NCBI GenBank assembly: GCA_017418975.1
Contig: JAFOMG010000024.1
Coordinates: 226,179 to 290,178, forward strand
Length of the DNA: 64,000 nucleotides
Reading direction: 5' to 3'
Source of the DNA: Sphingomonas sp.
GTDB lineage: Bacteria; Pseudomonadota; Alphaproteobacteria; Sphingomonadales; Sphingomonadaceae
Made by a program: the position numbers and the translations under genes. Positions 52,359 through 61,160 of the stretch are shown here, piece after piece (the stretch's first letter is position 1; each line of letters begins with the position of its first letter). Under the pieces are notes generated by a model, which saw only the letters and a program-made list of their open reading frames with translations, was not told the origin of the DNA and made no database searches.

Positions 52359-52895
52359 CTAACAAAAGCCATAACTGGCAACTGTGATTTGCCCCCATGC
52401 GGCCTGACCGACACTATCTCTCAAGCTGTAGCTGAAAACTGTTGTTGTTTGCCCGCCACCAACCCAAACAGACACACCATCTCCGTCCTGTGAAAGCTGG
52501 CTGGCATCCGGGGGCTCAACCGTCGGCGTTATTGAATCAACGATGACAGGAGAAACCCCTCCCGCACCCGGCAGCAACGATTGGTGTGCCCAAGTATAAC
52601 AAGGCAGGTACAAACTATAGTTCTGTGCAACAAGGGCCGGTGCGGGTGTTGGTGTAGGCGTACCCGGCGTTGGGGTCGGCGTAGAACCCGAGCCAGTTGC
52701 CTGAGCCGTACGATTCCCGGCTGCGTCGTAGCTAGTGCTGGTGTTTTTTCCGTCGTTGACGCCACCGCTTATGCTGGTGCTGATCAAACGGCCCAGTGCA
52801 TCATATTGTCGCGTAATGGTAACCTGAGCCTGAGCAATTCCGATTGTCCACCCCAGAACGACACAACTCGAACCAGCGCGTAGAGCAAATCGCAC
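52359..52895 (-). CDS. short secreted protein with one YD repeat (RHS-associated)
   Basis: A 178-residue exported protein: signal sequence LRAGSSCVVLGWTIGIAQAQ, then one YD-repeat pair (YDALGRLISTSISGG, TSYDAAGNRTAQATG). A Pro/Thr linker (TPTPTPGTPTPTPAPA) leads to a C-terminal beta-rich part with VWVGGGQTTTVFSYSLRDSV and a final Cys. A GTG start after a G-rich ribosome site is assumed; an ATG lies 12 codons further up. It lies just upstream of the large RHS gene on the same strand and could be a truncated paralogue or a companion shell protein. Confidence 0.62.
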   Translation of the reverse strand: MRFALRAGSSCVVLGWTIGIAQAQVTITRQYDALGRLISTSISGGVNDGKNTSTSYDAAGNRTAQATGSGSTPTPTPGTPTPTPAPALVAQNYSLYLPCYTWAHQSLLPGAGGVSPVIVDSITPTVEPPDASQLSQDGDGVSVWVGGGQTTTVFSYSLRDSVGQAAWGQITVASYGFC

Positions 52896-53361
52896 TTCAG
52901 CCCCCACCAGAGACCAGCCCGGCCGATCCAATCCCGGAAACCCCAGCGATTGTCGCCAAACGGTATTTGTCTGAGAATAGCGCCAAGAAATGTTTCGGTG
53001 CTATGTCCAGCGGCTCTATTTCAACCATTGCGGTTCATTCGCCCTGAAACCGCCCGAACCACGACCTCTGCCCCACCCGATTGTCGCGCTTCCATCCGCA
53101 CCATGCGCATCAAATGCAGCGACGATTGCTCGACCCGCGAGTTTGATCGCACCCCAATAGCGATCAAGCGCAGTCGCCAGATCACGTACACCCTCAGCTT
53201 TGCTTCTGCCGAGGGCGCTCCTTCGGGCATAGTCAGCCATGCGTCACCCAGTGGCTGTCCAGCCCAACACCACCCACGCGGCACCCAAACCGCGACCCAG
53301 CCGAACGCCCATCCGCAAGGAAGTGCCCAGAGGTCCCTAGTTTCAACGCTATATAAGGTGA
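52896..53361. other. intergenic region between the RHS cluster and tRNA-Thr
   Basis: About 466 bp. A reverse-strand frame (53016-53240, MADYARRSALGRSKAEGVRD) is weakly protein-like, but a ribosome site and family are lacking. It likely holds the RHS promoter and the end of the inserted segment. Confidence 0.35.
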
Positions 53362-53437
53362 TGGTGCCGCCTACAGGACTCGAACCTGTGACCCCCGCAT
53401 TACGAATGCGATGCTCTACCAGCTGAGCTAAGGCGGC
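53362..53437 (-). tRNA. tRNA-Thr (anticodon CGT)
   Basis: Reverse-strand GCCGCCTTAGCTCAGCTGGT begins a 76-nt class I tRNA. The anticodon loop TTCGTAA gives anticodon CGT. The T-arm is CAGGTTCGAGTCCTG, and the acceptor AGGCGGC-A-CCA pairs with GCCGCCT, with CCA encoded. Part of its 3' half is repeated at 47353-47395. Confidence 0.95.
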
Positions 53438-53471
53438 CAACCAAGGGGCGCGAAGCCCCGAAGGAGCGGCG

Positions 53472-53500
53472 CGCTTACCAGCATGTTTCCTAGCTGACAA
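53472..53500 (-). promoter_or_regulatory. candidate promoter of tRNA-Thr
   Basis: Reverse-strand TTGTCA (53500-53495), a 17-base spacer and TAAGCG (53477-53472) lie about 35 bp upstream of the tRNA. A GGGGCGCGAAGCCCC hairpin lies between promoter and gene. Confidence 0.42.
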
Positions 53501-53625
53501 GCGTTGCGAAAGCCTTGCCGCCGACAAGCCCGGAAAAGCGCCGCCTTTACGCGTCGTTTACCACACAGCGTGCACAAGCGGTTCCACGAATATGTGGGGC
53601 GACCGCCCCGAGTGGAGCATTTGGC

Positions 53626-54924
53626 ATGGACATGGCGCGCGGCATCAACCACCCGCTCGACTCGAACCCCCAGGGCGAGGCGGCGGACGAGGCCGTAAAC
53701 GACCGCGAGCTGGCGATCGGCACCGACGAGCGCCGCATGCACGTGCGCGCCTATAATCACTGGGTCTCGCTGCTCCGCGGCCGCGCCTATCCGTCGATCG
53801 AGGATCTCGATCCGGACAACATCATGGACTTCGGCGCGCACAGCGTGCTGCTCGATTTCTCCAAGGGCGTCGACGATCCCGCGATTCGCTTCCTCGGCCG
53901 CGCGCTGCGCGAGGAGACCGGGCTCGACACCTCGATCACCCATGTCGCCCAGGTGCCCAGCCGCTCGCTGCTGTCGCGCCTGACCGATCATTATCTCCAG
54001 ATCATCGCCAATCGCGCCCCGATCGGCTTCGAGGCCGAGTTCGTCGGCACGCGCGGGCACAACACCCTGTATCGCGGCATCCTGATGCCCTTCTCGTCCG
54101 GCACGGATGCGGAAGAGGACAGGATCGACTTCATCTATGGCGTGATCAACTGGAAGGAACTGGTCGACGCCGAGACCCAGGCGAAGCTCGAGGCCGAGGT
54201 GGAGGAATCCCGCCGCACCGCGCCGCGCAGCCTGGCCGCCGCGCCGGTCTGGGCCGACGGGCCGAGCGCCGGCTTCGGCACGCCGGCCGCGCCCGCCGGG
54301 GAAGCCCCGGCCGCCGATTCGCCCGCCGCCGTCGCTTCGAGCCTGGCCGACAAGCTGCTGCTCGCCCGCGAATCGGCCGCCGCCGCCCGCGCTTCGGACA
54401 CGCGCAGCCGCTCGGCGCTCTATCGCGCGCTCGCCCGCGCCTATGATTTCGCGCTCGCCGCCGATGACGATGCGGAAAGCTATGCCGCGCTGCTCGCCGA
54501 TGCCGGGCTCACCGTCCAGGCGCGCGCGCCGATGACGCCCGCCGTCAAGCTCGTCTTCGGCGCCGACTATGACAAGACCCGCATCACGGAATTCGCCGCC
54601 GTGCTCGCCCATGCCCGGCGCGTCGCGGTGCCGCAGGGCGGGCTCGACGCCTTTCTCGATGCGGCCGAAGGCGGCATCAAGGGCGTAGTGAAGGCCGAGC
54701 GCGCCCATCGCCGCCCGGCACCCCGGCCCGATCGCTTCGCCCAGATCGCCGCCGAGCTGCGCAGCCGCCCGCCGCTCGCCCATGTCGACATCGCGCTCGA
54801 CCTGCCCGCGGACAGCGAGTTCGTGGTGCTGCTCGCCCGCGCCGGCAAGCAGGGCCTGGATATCGTGGCGAGAGTCGAGGACAGTCCGCTCACCGAGCGC
54901 GCCGTCCGCAAGGCCGCAGCCTAA
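53626..54924 (+). CDS. PAS-domain-containing protein
   Basis: A 432-residue cytoplasmic protein. Residues 35-175 form a PAS_5-like domain: AYNHWVSLLRGRAYPSIEDL, then NIMDFGAHSVLLDF, SRLTDHYLQIIANRAPIGFE and FIYGVINWKELVDAET. A Pro/Ala linker (about 195-235) leads to an alpha-helical C-terminal half of unknown type (YDFALAADDDAESYAALLAD, DFAEFAAVLAHA-like segments). Such proteins are common in sphingomonads, but their signal and output are unknown. The ATG before DMARGINH follows GTGGAG. It is monocistronic. Confidence 0.78.
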   Translation: MDMARGINHPLDSNPQGEAADEAVNDRELAIGTDERRMHVRAYNHWVSLLRGRAYPSIEDLDPDNIMDFGAHSVLLDFSKGVDDPAIRFLGRALREETGLDTSITHVAQVPSRSLLSRLTDHYLQIIANRAPIGFEAEFVGTRGHNTLYRGILMPFSSGTDAEEDRIDFIYGVINWKELVDAETQAKLEAEVEESRRTAPRSLAAAPVWADGPSAGFGTPAAPAGEAPAADSPAAVASSLADKLLLARESAAAARASDTRSRSALYRALARAYDFALAADDDAESYAALLADAGLTVQARAPMTPAVKLVFGADYDKTRITEFAAVLAHARRVAVPQGGLDAFLDAAEGGIKGVVKAERAHRRPAPRPDRFAQIAAELRSRPPLAHVDIALDLPADSEFVVLLARAGKQGLDIVARVEDSPLTERAVRKAAA

Positions 54925-55402
54925 ATACCTAGCCGAGGCCTTGTTCCCGCATTTCTGCACGGCGCGCCGGCCGGCTCGCGGAAGGTCACGAAGGCCATGC
55001 CGGCGGCGCGTTCCCCGAGCGGCCTATTTTCCCTAACTTCCCGGGAACGCCGCGCATCTCGCAACTTCCTTGCGCGAGCATGATCCTATCTTGCCAACGG
55101 GTCAAAGAGCGGCCGAGCCCCAGACCCGGCTGCGTCAGGCAAGCAGGCGAAATCCTACTTTGCAAGCGGCACCGCGTTGTCCGCCGCCAGGCCGGCATCG
55201 AATACGGACCCTGGGTTGAAAACCTGAACAAGCGTTTGAGATTACTTCCGTCATCCCCGCGCCCGCCGCCGCCGCGAAGGCGGGCGCCGCCATGTGTCCC
55301 GCCGACACTTTCGTTCGCTTCCGCAACAATGTCGGCAAATTTGTAATTTTCTTACGGAACGAGTCTTGAGCCGGTCACCGCGGAAGCGTAGGCGGTACTG
55401 CC
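54925..55402. other. 478-bp intergenic region upstream of the glutamate dehydrogenase gene
   Basis: It contains a dispersed-repeat copy (55215-55290) and the presumed promoter of the glutamate dehydrogenase gene. No gene is supported; short frames are arginine-rich. Confidence 0.4.
55215..55290. repeat. dispersed repeat copy before the glutamate dehydrogenase gene
   Basis: GTTGAAAACCTGAACAAGCG, then TTTGAGATTACTTC and CGTCATCCCCGC, parallel the copies at 63761 (GTTGAGAACCCAAACAAGGC) and 63849 (GTTGAGAACCAAAACAAGCC), each followed by CGTCATCCC. It shows a repeat with a conserved leader plus the palindromic core. Confidence 0.65.
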
Positions 55403-58400
55403 ATGAAAAGCATGATGACGTCGCTGACGCAGGCGTTCGAGGCGCGGTTGCTCGAAGGGGCACTGCCGGGAGAGTTGGAAGATTTCGGAGAGGCCGAGCG
55501 GGCCGAGGCGGCGAATTTCGTCGCGGAAGCCGCCGCAGTCCGCCTCCCCGATACCGCGAAGGTCGCGCTGGAGACCTTCCAGGGCGAGGAGAGCCGCCGG
55601 ATGCGGCTCGCCGTCGTCAATGACGACATGCCCTTCCTCGTCGATTCCATCTCGGGCGCGATCGCGACCTACGACATTGCCGTCTTCCGCATCATCCACC
55701 CCGTCATCGCCGTGAAGCGCGACAAGGCCGGCAAGCTCGAATCGATCGGCGCCGGCAAGCGCGAATCGATGATCTACATCGAAATGGAGCGCGCCGACGC
55801 GCGCACCCGGCGCAGCCTGGTGGCCGAGCTGGAACGCACGCTCGCCCAGGTCCGCGACGCCGTGAACGACTGGCGCGCGCTGCAGAGCGCGATCGGCTCC
55901 GACGCGGCCACCGTGGGCTCGCGCGAGGGCGCCAAGCTGCTCCGCTGGTTCCAGGAAGGCGCGATGACGCTGCTCGGCCACGAGACCTGGCGCACCGACG
56001 GCAGCGTCTCGGACAAGCTCGGCCTCACCCGCTACGAGCTCGACACGCCGATCCTCGCCGAAGCCTCGCGCAAGGCGGCGGTCGACTATTTCAACAAGGG
56101 CGGCGAAGCGCCGCTGCTGCTCAAGTCCAACTCGATCTCGCCGGTCCATCGCCGCGTGCCGCTCGACATCGTGGCGGTGCCGATCCTCACCGGCAGCGAA
56201 GTGACCGGCCTGTCGATCCATGCCGGCCTGTGGACCAGCGCCGCGCTGTTCGCCAATCCGGACGAGGTGCCGGTGCTCCGGGCCCGGCTGGAAGGGCTGG
56301 AGCGCAAGTTCGGCTTCGATCCGAAGGGCCATACCGGCAAGGCGATGCAGCATGCGCTCACCGCGCTGCCGCACGACCTGACCACGGCGTTCGACGCCGA
56401 TTCGCTCGAGCATCTCGTGCTCACCACGATGTCGGTCGCCGATCGCCCGCGCTCCAAGCTGGTGCTGGTGAAGAGCCTGCTCGGCCGCCACCTGTTCGCC
56501 TTTGTCTGGCTGCCGCGCGACGAAGTCACCACCACGCGCCGCGAGGCGGTGGGCGAGCTGCTCGCCGAAGCCGCCAACGCCAAGATCATCAACTGGTCGA
56601 TCGCGCTCGAGGACGGCGAGGTCGCGCTGCTGCGCTACACGCTCGATCTGCGCGCGGGCGGCACGATGCCGGACGCCGAGGCGCTCGACAATCAGCTCGA
56701 GCGGATGATGCGCGGCTGGGTGCCCGCGGTGGAAGCCGCGTTGATGGAGGATACCGGGCCGACCGGCGCCACGCGCCTCGCGCTGCGCTATGCCCAGGCC
56801 TTCCCGCCGGCCTATCGCACCACCTCGACGCCCGAGGAAGCGGCGCGCGACATCCTGCATTTGGCCCGGCTCGACAATCCGGGCGATCGCTCGGTGCGGA
56901 TCACGCCCATCGACGGCAAGGCCGGCGAGTATCGCGTGAAGCTCTATGCCCAGGGCGGCGCGCTGGCGCTGTCCGACGCGGTGCCCGCGTTCGAGAATTT
57001 CGGCTTCCGGGTGATCGAGGAAGTGCCGACCGCACTCACCGGCGGCGCTTTCGTCCATGATTTCGCGGTCTCGGCCACCGGGCTGAAGGGCGATGCCGCG
57101 GTGATCGAGGAAGCGCTCGCCGCCGTGCTCGAGGGCAATGCCGAGAATGACAGCTTCAACCGGCTGATCGTCGAGAGCGGCATGAAGCCGGCATCGGTAG
57201 TGCTGTTCCGCGCCTGGTTCCGCTATCTGCGCCAGACCGGCATGAACTATGGCATGGCGACGGTGGTCGACGCGCTGCGCCGCGCGCCGGGTGTCGCCAA
57301 CGCGCTGATCGAGCGCTTCGATGCCGCGCACAACCCGGCCCGCGCCGGCGACGATGCGGCGATCGAAGCGGCCGCCGCCGCGATCGAGGCCGGGCTGGCC
57401 CAGGTCCAGGCGATCGACGACGATCGCATCCTGCGCACCATCCGCGGCGTCGTGCTCGCGACGCTGCGCACCAACGCCTATGCTCCCGCCGCCCGGGAGG
57501 CGCTGGCGTTCAAGCTCGATTCGGCCAAGGTGCCGGGCCTGCCCCAGCCGCTCCCCTGGCGCGAGATCTGGGTCTACAGCCCGCGGGTCGAGGGCATCCA
57601 TCTGCGCGCCGGCCCGGTCGCGCGCGGCGGCCTGCGCTGGTCCGACCGGCGCGACGATTTCCGCACCGAGATCCTGGGCCTGATGAAGGCGCAGCGCGTG
57701 AAGAACGCAGTGATCGTGCCGACGGGCGCCAAGGGCGGCTTCTATCCCAAGCAGCTCCCCTCCCCCGCCACCGATCGCGACGCCTGGTTCGCGGAAGGGA
57801 CCGAAAGCTACCGCATCTTCATCCGCACGCTGCTGTCGATCACCGACAACATCGTGTCGGGCGCGGTCGTCCATCCCGAGGGCGTGCGCATCCTCGACGG
57901 CGAGGATCCCTATTTCGTCGTCGCGGCCGACAAGGGCACCGCGACCTTCTCCGACGTCGCCAATGCGATCGCGACCGAGCGCAACTTCTGGCTGGGCGAC
58001 GCCTTCGCCTCGGGCGGCTCGCACGGTTACGACCACAAGGCGATGGGCATCACCGCCAAGGGCGCCTGGGTCTCGGTCCGCCGCCACTTTCTGGAGATGG
58101 GCACCGACATCCAGTCCGAGCCCGTCACCGTGGCTGGCTGCGGCGACATGTCGGGCGACGTGTTCGGCAACGGCATGCTGCTGTCGAAGGCGATCAAGCT
58201 GGTCGCCGCCTTCGATCATCGCCACATCTTCCTCGATCCCGATCCCGATCCGGCGAAGAGCTGGGACGAGCGCGCCCGCATGTTCGCGCTGCCGCGCTCG
58301 AGCTGGGCGGACTATAATCCCGCGCTGATCTCCAAGGGCGGCGGCGTGTTCCCGCGCACCGAGAAGTCGATTCCGCTCAGCCCGGAGGTCCAGGCCCTGC

Positions 58401-60001
58401 TCGGGCTCGACGTGAAGGAGATCGACCCGACCTCGCTGATCTCGGCGATCCTCAAGGCCCGGGTCGGGCTGCTCTGGTTCGGCGGCATCGGCACCTACAT
58501 CAAGGCCGCGTCCGAAAGTAACGGCGAGGTCGGCGATCCCGCCAACGACCGCCTGCGCGTCAATGCCGAGCAGCTGCGCTGCAAGGCGGTCGGCGAGGGC
58601 GCGAACCTGGGCGTCACCCAGGCGGCGCGCATCGCCTTCGCCTCGCAGGGCGGCCGCATCAACACCGACTTCATCGACAATTCGGCCGGCGTCGATTGCT
58701 CGGACAATGAGGTCAACATCAAGATCGCGCTCAACCGCGAGATGATCGAGGGCCGCCTGGCGTTCGAGGACCGCAACACGCTCCTCGCCGCGATGACCGA
58801 CGACGTGTCGCACCTGGTGCTCGAGGACAACCGCCTGCAGACGCTCGCGCTCTCCTTCATGGAGAATGACGGCTATGTCGCCCTGCCCTCCTATGTCCGC
58901 GTCATCGAGATCCTCGAAGGCTCGGGCCGGCTCGACCGCGCGGTCGAGGGCCTCGGCAGCAACGAGGAGCTGCTCCGCCGCGCGCAGGACAAGAACGGCC
59001 TCACCCGGCCGGAACTGGCGGTGCTGCTCGCCTCGACCAAGCTCGCGCTGCAGGACGCGATCGAGCATACCGCGCTCGGCCATGATCCGGCGCTGGAGAG
59101 CGATCTGCGCGACGCCTTCCCCAAGGCGATGCAGGCGAAATTCGGCAAGGCGATCGACGAGCATCGCCTGCGCGGCGAGATCGTCGCCACCAAGCTCGCC
59201 AACCGCGTGATCAACCGGCTGGGCGTGCTCCACCCCTTCGAGCTCGCGGAGGAGGAAGGCGCGGCCATGGCCGACATCGCCGCGATGTTCGTCGTCGCCG
59301 AGCGGCTCTTCTGCCTGCCCGCGCTGTGGGAAGCGGTGGAGACCGCAGCGATCTCGGAAGGCGCGCGCATCGCGCTGCTCGACGAGATGGCGGTGGCGGT
59401 GCGCGGCCAGGTCGCGGACCTGCTCCGCGTCTCCCCGCCGGGCGCCAGCCCCGCCGAAGTGATCGACCGGCTGAAGCCCGGCATCGACGCGCTCGACAAG
59501 GCCGCCAAGGGCCTGCTGCTCGACGAGGTCAAGGCGCAGTCCAGCCGCATCTCCACGCGCCTCGAGGCCGCCGGCGCGCCGAGCGAGCTGGTCGCCAAGG
59601 TGGTCAAGCTGTTCGAGCTGGACGGCGCGGTCGGCCTGGCCGATCTCGGCGTGCGCATGGGGCTGGAAGTGACGCCGCTCACCCGCGCCTTCACGTCGCT
59701 CGGCCAGACGCTTGGGCTCGACTGGGCCCAGTCGACCGCGGCGCGCATCACCACCGGCGATGTGTGGGAAAGGCTGCTGATCGCCGGCCTCGCCCGCGAC
59801 TTCCAGCAGATCCGGCTCGACTTTCTGAGCCGTGGCCACGCCGCGGAGCCCCAGGCGGCGGTGGACTCCTGGCTTGCCGCCAACGCCCCCCGGGTCGAGC
59901 AGTTCACCGCCTTGGTCCGCCGCGCCCGCCAGGCGGCAGTGCCCAATGCCGCGATGCTCGCGCAGATCGCCGGCCAGGCACGCGTGCTCCTCGCCCGCTA
60001 A
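55403..60001 (+). CDS. large NAD-specific glutamate dehydrogenase
   Basis: A 1532-residue enzyme of the 180-kDa NAD-GDH class, which converts glutamate to 2-oxoglutarate plus ammonia. The long N-terminal regulatory region includes NDDMPFLVDSISGAIATYDI and VYSPRVEGIHLRAGPVARGG. The catalytic part near 740-900 has GGLRWSDRRDDFRTEILGLM and NAVIVPTGAKGGFYPKQL. The later CGDMSGDVFGNGMLLS and RAHRHIFLDPDPD-like segments fit the nucleotide-binding domain. Length matches the family (about 1600). It stands alone and is followed by a strong terminator. Confidence 0.95.
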   Translation: MKSMMTSLTQAFEARLLEGALPGELEDFGEAERAEAANFVAEAAAVRLPDTAKVALETFQGEESRRMRLAVVNDDMPFLVDSISGAIATYDIAVFRIIHPVIAVKRDKAGKLESIGAGKRESMIYIEMERADARTRRSLVAELERTLAQVRDAVNDWRALQSAIGSDAATVGSREGAKLLRWFQEGAMTLLGHETWRTDGSVSDKLGLTRYELDTPILAEASRKAAVDYFNKGGEAPLLLKSNSISPVHRRVPLDIVAVPILTGSEVTGLSIHAGLWTSAALFANPDEVPVLRARLEGLERKFGFDPKGHTGKAMQHALTALPHDLTTAFDADSLEHLVLTTMSVADRPRSKLVLVKSLLGRHLFAFVWLPRDEVTTTRREAVGELLAEAANAKIINWSIALEDGEVALLRYTLDLRAGGTMPDAEALDNQLERMMRGWVPAVEAALMEDTGPTGATRLALRYAQAFPPAYRTTSTPEEAARDILHLARLDNPGDRSVRITPIDGKAGEYRVKLYAQGGALALSDAVPAFENFGFRVIEEVPTALTGGAFVHDFAVSATGLKGDAAVIEEALAAVLEGNAENDSFNRLIVESGMKPASVVLFRAWFRYLRQTGMNYGMATVVDALRRAPGVANALIERFDAAHNPARAGDDAAIEAAAAAIEAGLAQVQAIDDDRILRTIRGVVLATLRTNAYAPAAREALAFKLDSAKVPGLPQPLPWREIWVYSPRVEGIHLRAGPVARGGLRWSDRRDDFRTEILGLMKAQRVKNAVIVPTGAKGGFYPKQLPSPATDRDAWFAEGTESYRIFIRTLLSITDNIVSGAVVHPEGVRILDGEDPYFVVAADKGTATFSDVANAIATERNFWLGDAFASGGSHGYDHKAMGITAKGAWVSVRRHFLEMGTDIQSEPVTVAGCGDMSGDVFGNGMLLSKAIKLVAAFDHRHIFLDPDPDPAKSWDERARMFALPRSSWADYNPALISKGGGVFPRTEKSIPLSPEVQALLGLDVKEIDPTSLISAILKARVGLLWFGGIGTYIKAASESNGEVGDPANDRLRVNAEQLRCKAVGEGANLGVTQAARIAFASQGGRINTDFIDNSAGVDCSDNEVNIKIALNREMIEGRLAFEDRNTLLAAMTDDVSHLVLEDNRLQTLALSFMENDGYVALPSYVRVIEILEGSGRLDRAVEGLGSNEELLRRAQDKNGLTRPELAVLLASTKLALQDAIEHTALGHDPALESDLRDAFPKAMQAKFGKAIDEHRLRGEIVATKLANRVINRLGVLHPFELAEEEGAAMADIAAMFVVAERLFCLPALWEAVETAAISEGARIALLDEMAVAVRGQVADLLRVSPPGASPAEVIDRLKPGIDALDKAAKGLLLDEVKAQSSRISTRLEAAGAPSELVAKVVKLFELDGAVGLADLGVRMGLEVTPLTRAFTSLGQTLGLDWAQSTAARITTGDVWERLLIAGLARDFQQIRLDFLSRGHAAEPQAAVDSWLAANAPRVEQFTALVRRARQAAVPNAAMLAQIAGQARVLLAR

Positions 60002-60004
60002 AGA

Positions 60005-60041
60005 AAAGCCCGGCCGGTCCGCCTTGGACCGGCCGGGCTTT
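60005..60041 (+). terminator. strong intrinsic terminator after the glutamate dehydrogenase gene
   Basis: AAAGCCCGGCCGGTCC (60005-60020) pairs perfectly with GGACCGGCCGGGCTTT (60026-60041) around a 5-base loop and ends in a T-run. It starts 4 bases after the stop codon. It can work in both directions and may also end the small reverse-strand gene. Confidence 0.9.
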
Positions 60042-60065
60042 CCTGCCCCGAGGATGTGGCCGCCT

Positions 60066-60188
60066 TCAGGCTTCGGAGTCGGCCCGCGCCGTCGATGGCG
60101 TGCTCCGCAGAATGAGGTACATGCCGCCAAGGCAGGCCGAAACCCCGACTACGCACACCACCGCCAGACCGATATAAAGTGCCGACAT
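60066..60188 (-). CDS. small single-helix membrane protein
   Basis: A 40-residue protein: MSALYIGLAVVCVVGVSACL, then GGMYLILRSTPSTARADSEA. It has one transmembrane helix with a short polar C-terminus. GGGAGGA sits 5 bases before the ATG, which is strong support for such a short gene. The function is unknown. It converges on the glutamate dehydrogenase terminator. Confidence 0.6.
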   Translation of the reverse strand: MSALYIGLAVVCVVGVSACLGGMYLILRSTPSTARADSEA

Positions 60189-60320
60189 CCAGTCCTCCCA
60201 AGTCTTATCTGGCAGGAAGCTGCGTAATTTCTTGGAAGTCGGCAAGAAACATTCGTCGCTGCACCGCGGCACATCTTTGCTGCGCTTGCGAGAACTGGGC
60301 CCGCTGCTCTCCCCGAAGGA

Positions 60321-60393
60321 CCAGGACGAATCGACATTCGGCTCCGTTCCTTCCCGGTGGCGAGGGACGGAAGTCGAATGTCGATTGGTCCCA
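60321..60393. repeat. large imperfect stem-loop (intergenic repeat type)
   Basis: AATCGACATTCG (60329-60340) pairs with CGAATGTCGATT (60375-60386). Pairing continues outward (GGAC/GTCC) and inward (CCGT/ACGG), giving nearly 30-base arms. It sits between the small reverse-strand gene and the PepSY gene. Confidence 0.6.
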
Positions 60394-60427
60394 GGCGCTC
60401 CCCACCCGATCCACCCCTGCATCAGGT

Positions 60428-60449
60428 TTGCAATTGCGAATCGTTCGCG
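60428..60449. promoter_or_regulatory. candidate Fur-type operator before the PepSY cluster
   Basis: TTGCAATTGCGAATCGTTCG, then CG, contains the palindrome GCGAA-TCG-TTCGC at 60436-60448. It lies 43-64 bp upstream of a PepSY gene whose cluster is typical of iron uptake. Reading it as an iron-regulator site is inference. Confidence 0.4.
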
Positions 60450-60491
60450 TTACGGACCGGCATCGAATCGACCCGGAATCACGCACCCGAA

Positions 60492-61148
60492 ATGCACGCC
60501 CCCACCGCCCAGGCAGAACAGGCCAAGGCCAAAGCGAAGCGCAGCCGCAAGAGCTTCTGGCTGAAGCAGCTTCATACCTGGCACTGGATGAGTTCGGCGA
60601 TCAGCCTGATCGGGCTGCTGCTCTTCGCGATCACCGGCTTCACGCTCAATCATGCCGCGGATATCGAGGCAGCGCCGAAATCGGTCGAGCGCGCGGCGCA
60701 ACTGCCTCCTGCCCTGCTCGCCCGGGTCAAGGCCGACGACCAGCCCGACAGCAAGAAGCCGATCCCCGCCGATGTCGCCAAATGGGTGCAGGACCAAGTG
60801 AAGATCGACGCGAGCGGAACGGCCGAATGGTCCGCCGGCGAGATCTATCTCGCCAGGCCGCGGCCCGGCGGCGACGCCTGGATCTCGATCGACCGCGACA
60901 CCGGGGCAGTGACCAGCGAGATCAGCTCGCGCGGCTGGATCGCGTACCTCAACGACCTCCACAAGGGCCGCAACGCCGGCACCGCGTGGAAATGGTTCAT
61001 CGACATCTTCGTGCTGGCCTGCATCGTCTTCACGCTCACGGGCCTGGTCCTTCTCTGGATGCACTCCAGGCATCGCAGAAGCACCTGGCCACTCGTAGCC
61101 GCCGGCCTTGTCATTCCCGCGCTCGTCGCGATTTTCCTGATCCACTAG
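60492..61148 (+). CDS. PepSY-associated transmembrane protein
   Basis: A 218-residue inner-membrane protein. A basic N-terminus (KAKAKRSRKSFWLKQLHTWH) leads to a first helix (SAISLIGLLLFAITGFTLNH). A periplasmic PepSY-like loop (WISIDRDTGAVTSEISSRGW) follows, then two further helices (WFIDIFVLACIVFTLTGLVL, WPLVAAGLVIPALVAIFLIH). WHWMSS and DLHKGRNAG match PepSY_TM proteins, which are linked to reductive iron uptake. It is first of a four-gene run with DUF2271, DUF4198 and ApbE genes. Confidence 0.9.
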   Translation: MHAPTAQAEQAKAKAKRSRKSFWLKQLHTWHWMSSAISLIGLLLFAITGFTLNHAADIEAAPKSVERAAQLPPALLARVKADDQPDSKKPIPADVAKWVQDQVKIDASGTAEWSAGEIYLARPRPGGDAWISIDRDTGAVTSEISSRGWIAYLNDLHKGRNAGTAWKWFIDIFVLACIVFTLTGLVLLWMHSRHRRSTWPLVAAGLVIPALVAIFLIH

Positions 61149-61160
61149 GGAGCCATGCCC

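Noticed and set aside
53016-53240. Reverse-strand frame starting MADYARRSALGRSKAEGVRD near tRNA-Thr
   Set aside because: No ribosome site or family; could be a relic, but not supported well enough.
55352-60130. A reverse-strand open frame of about 1592 codons opposite the glutamate dehydrogenase gene
   Set aside because: It mirrors a high-GC gene and has Arg/Gly/Asp-rich composition without domains; the forward frame has clear family motifs.
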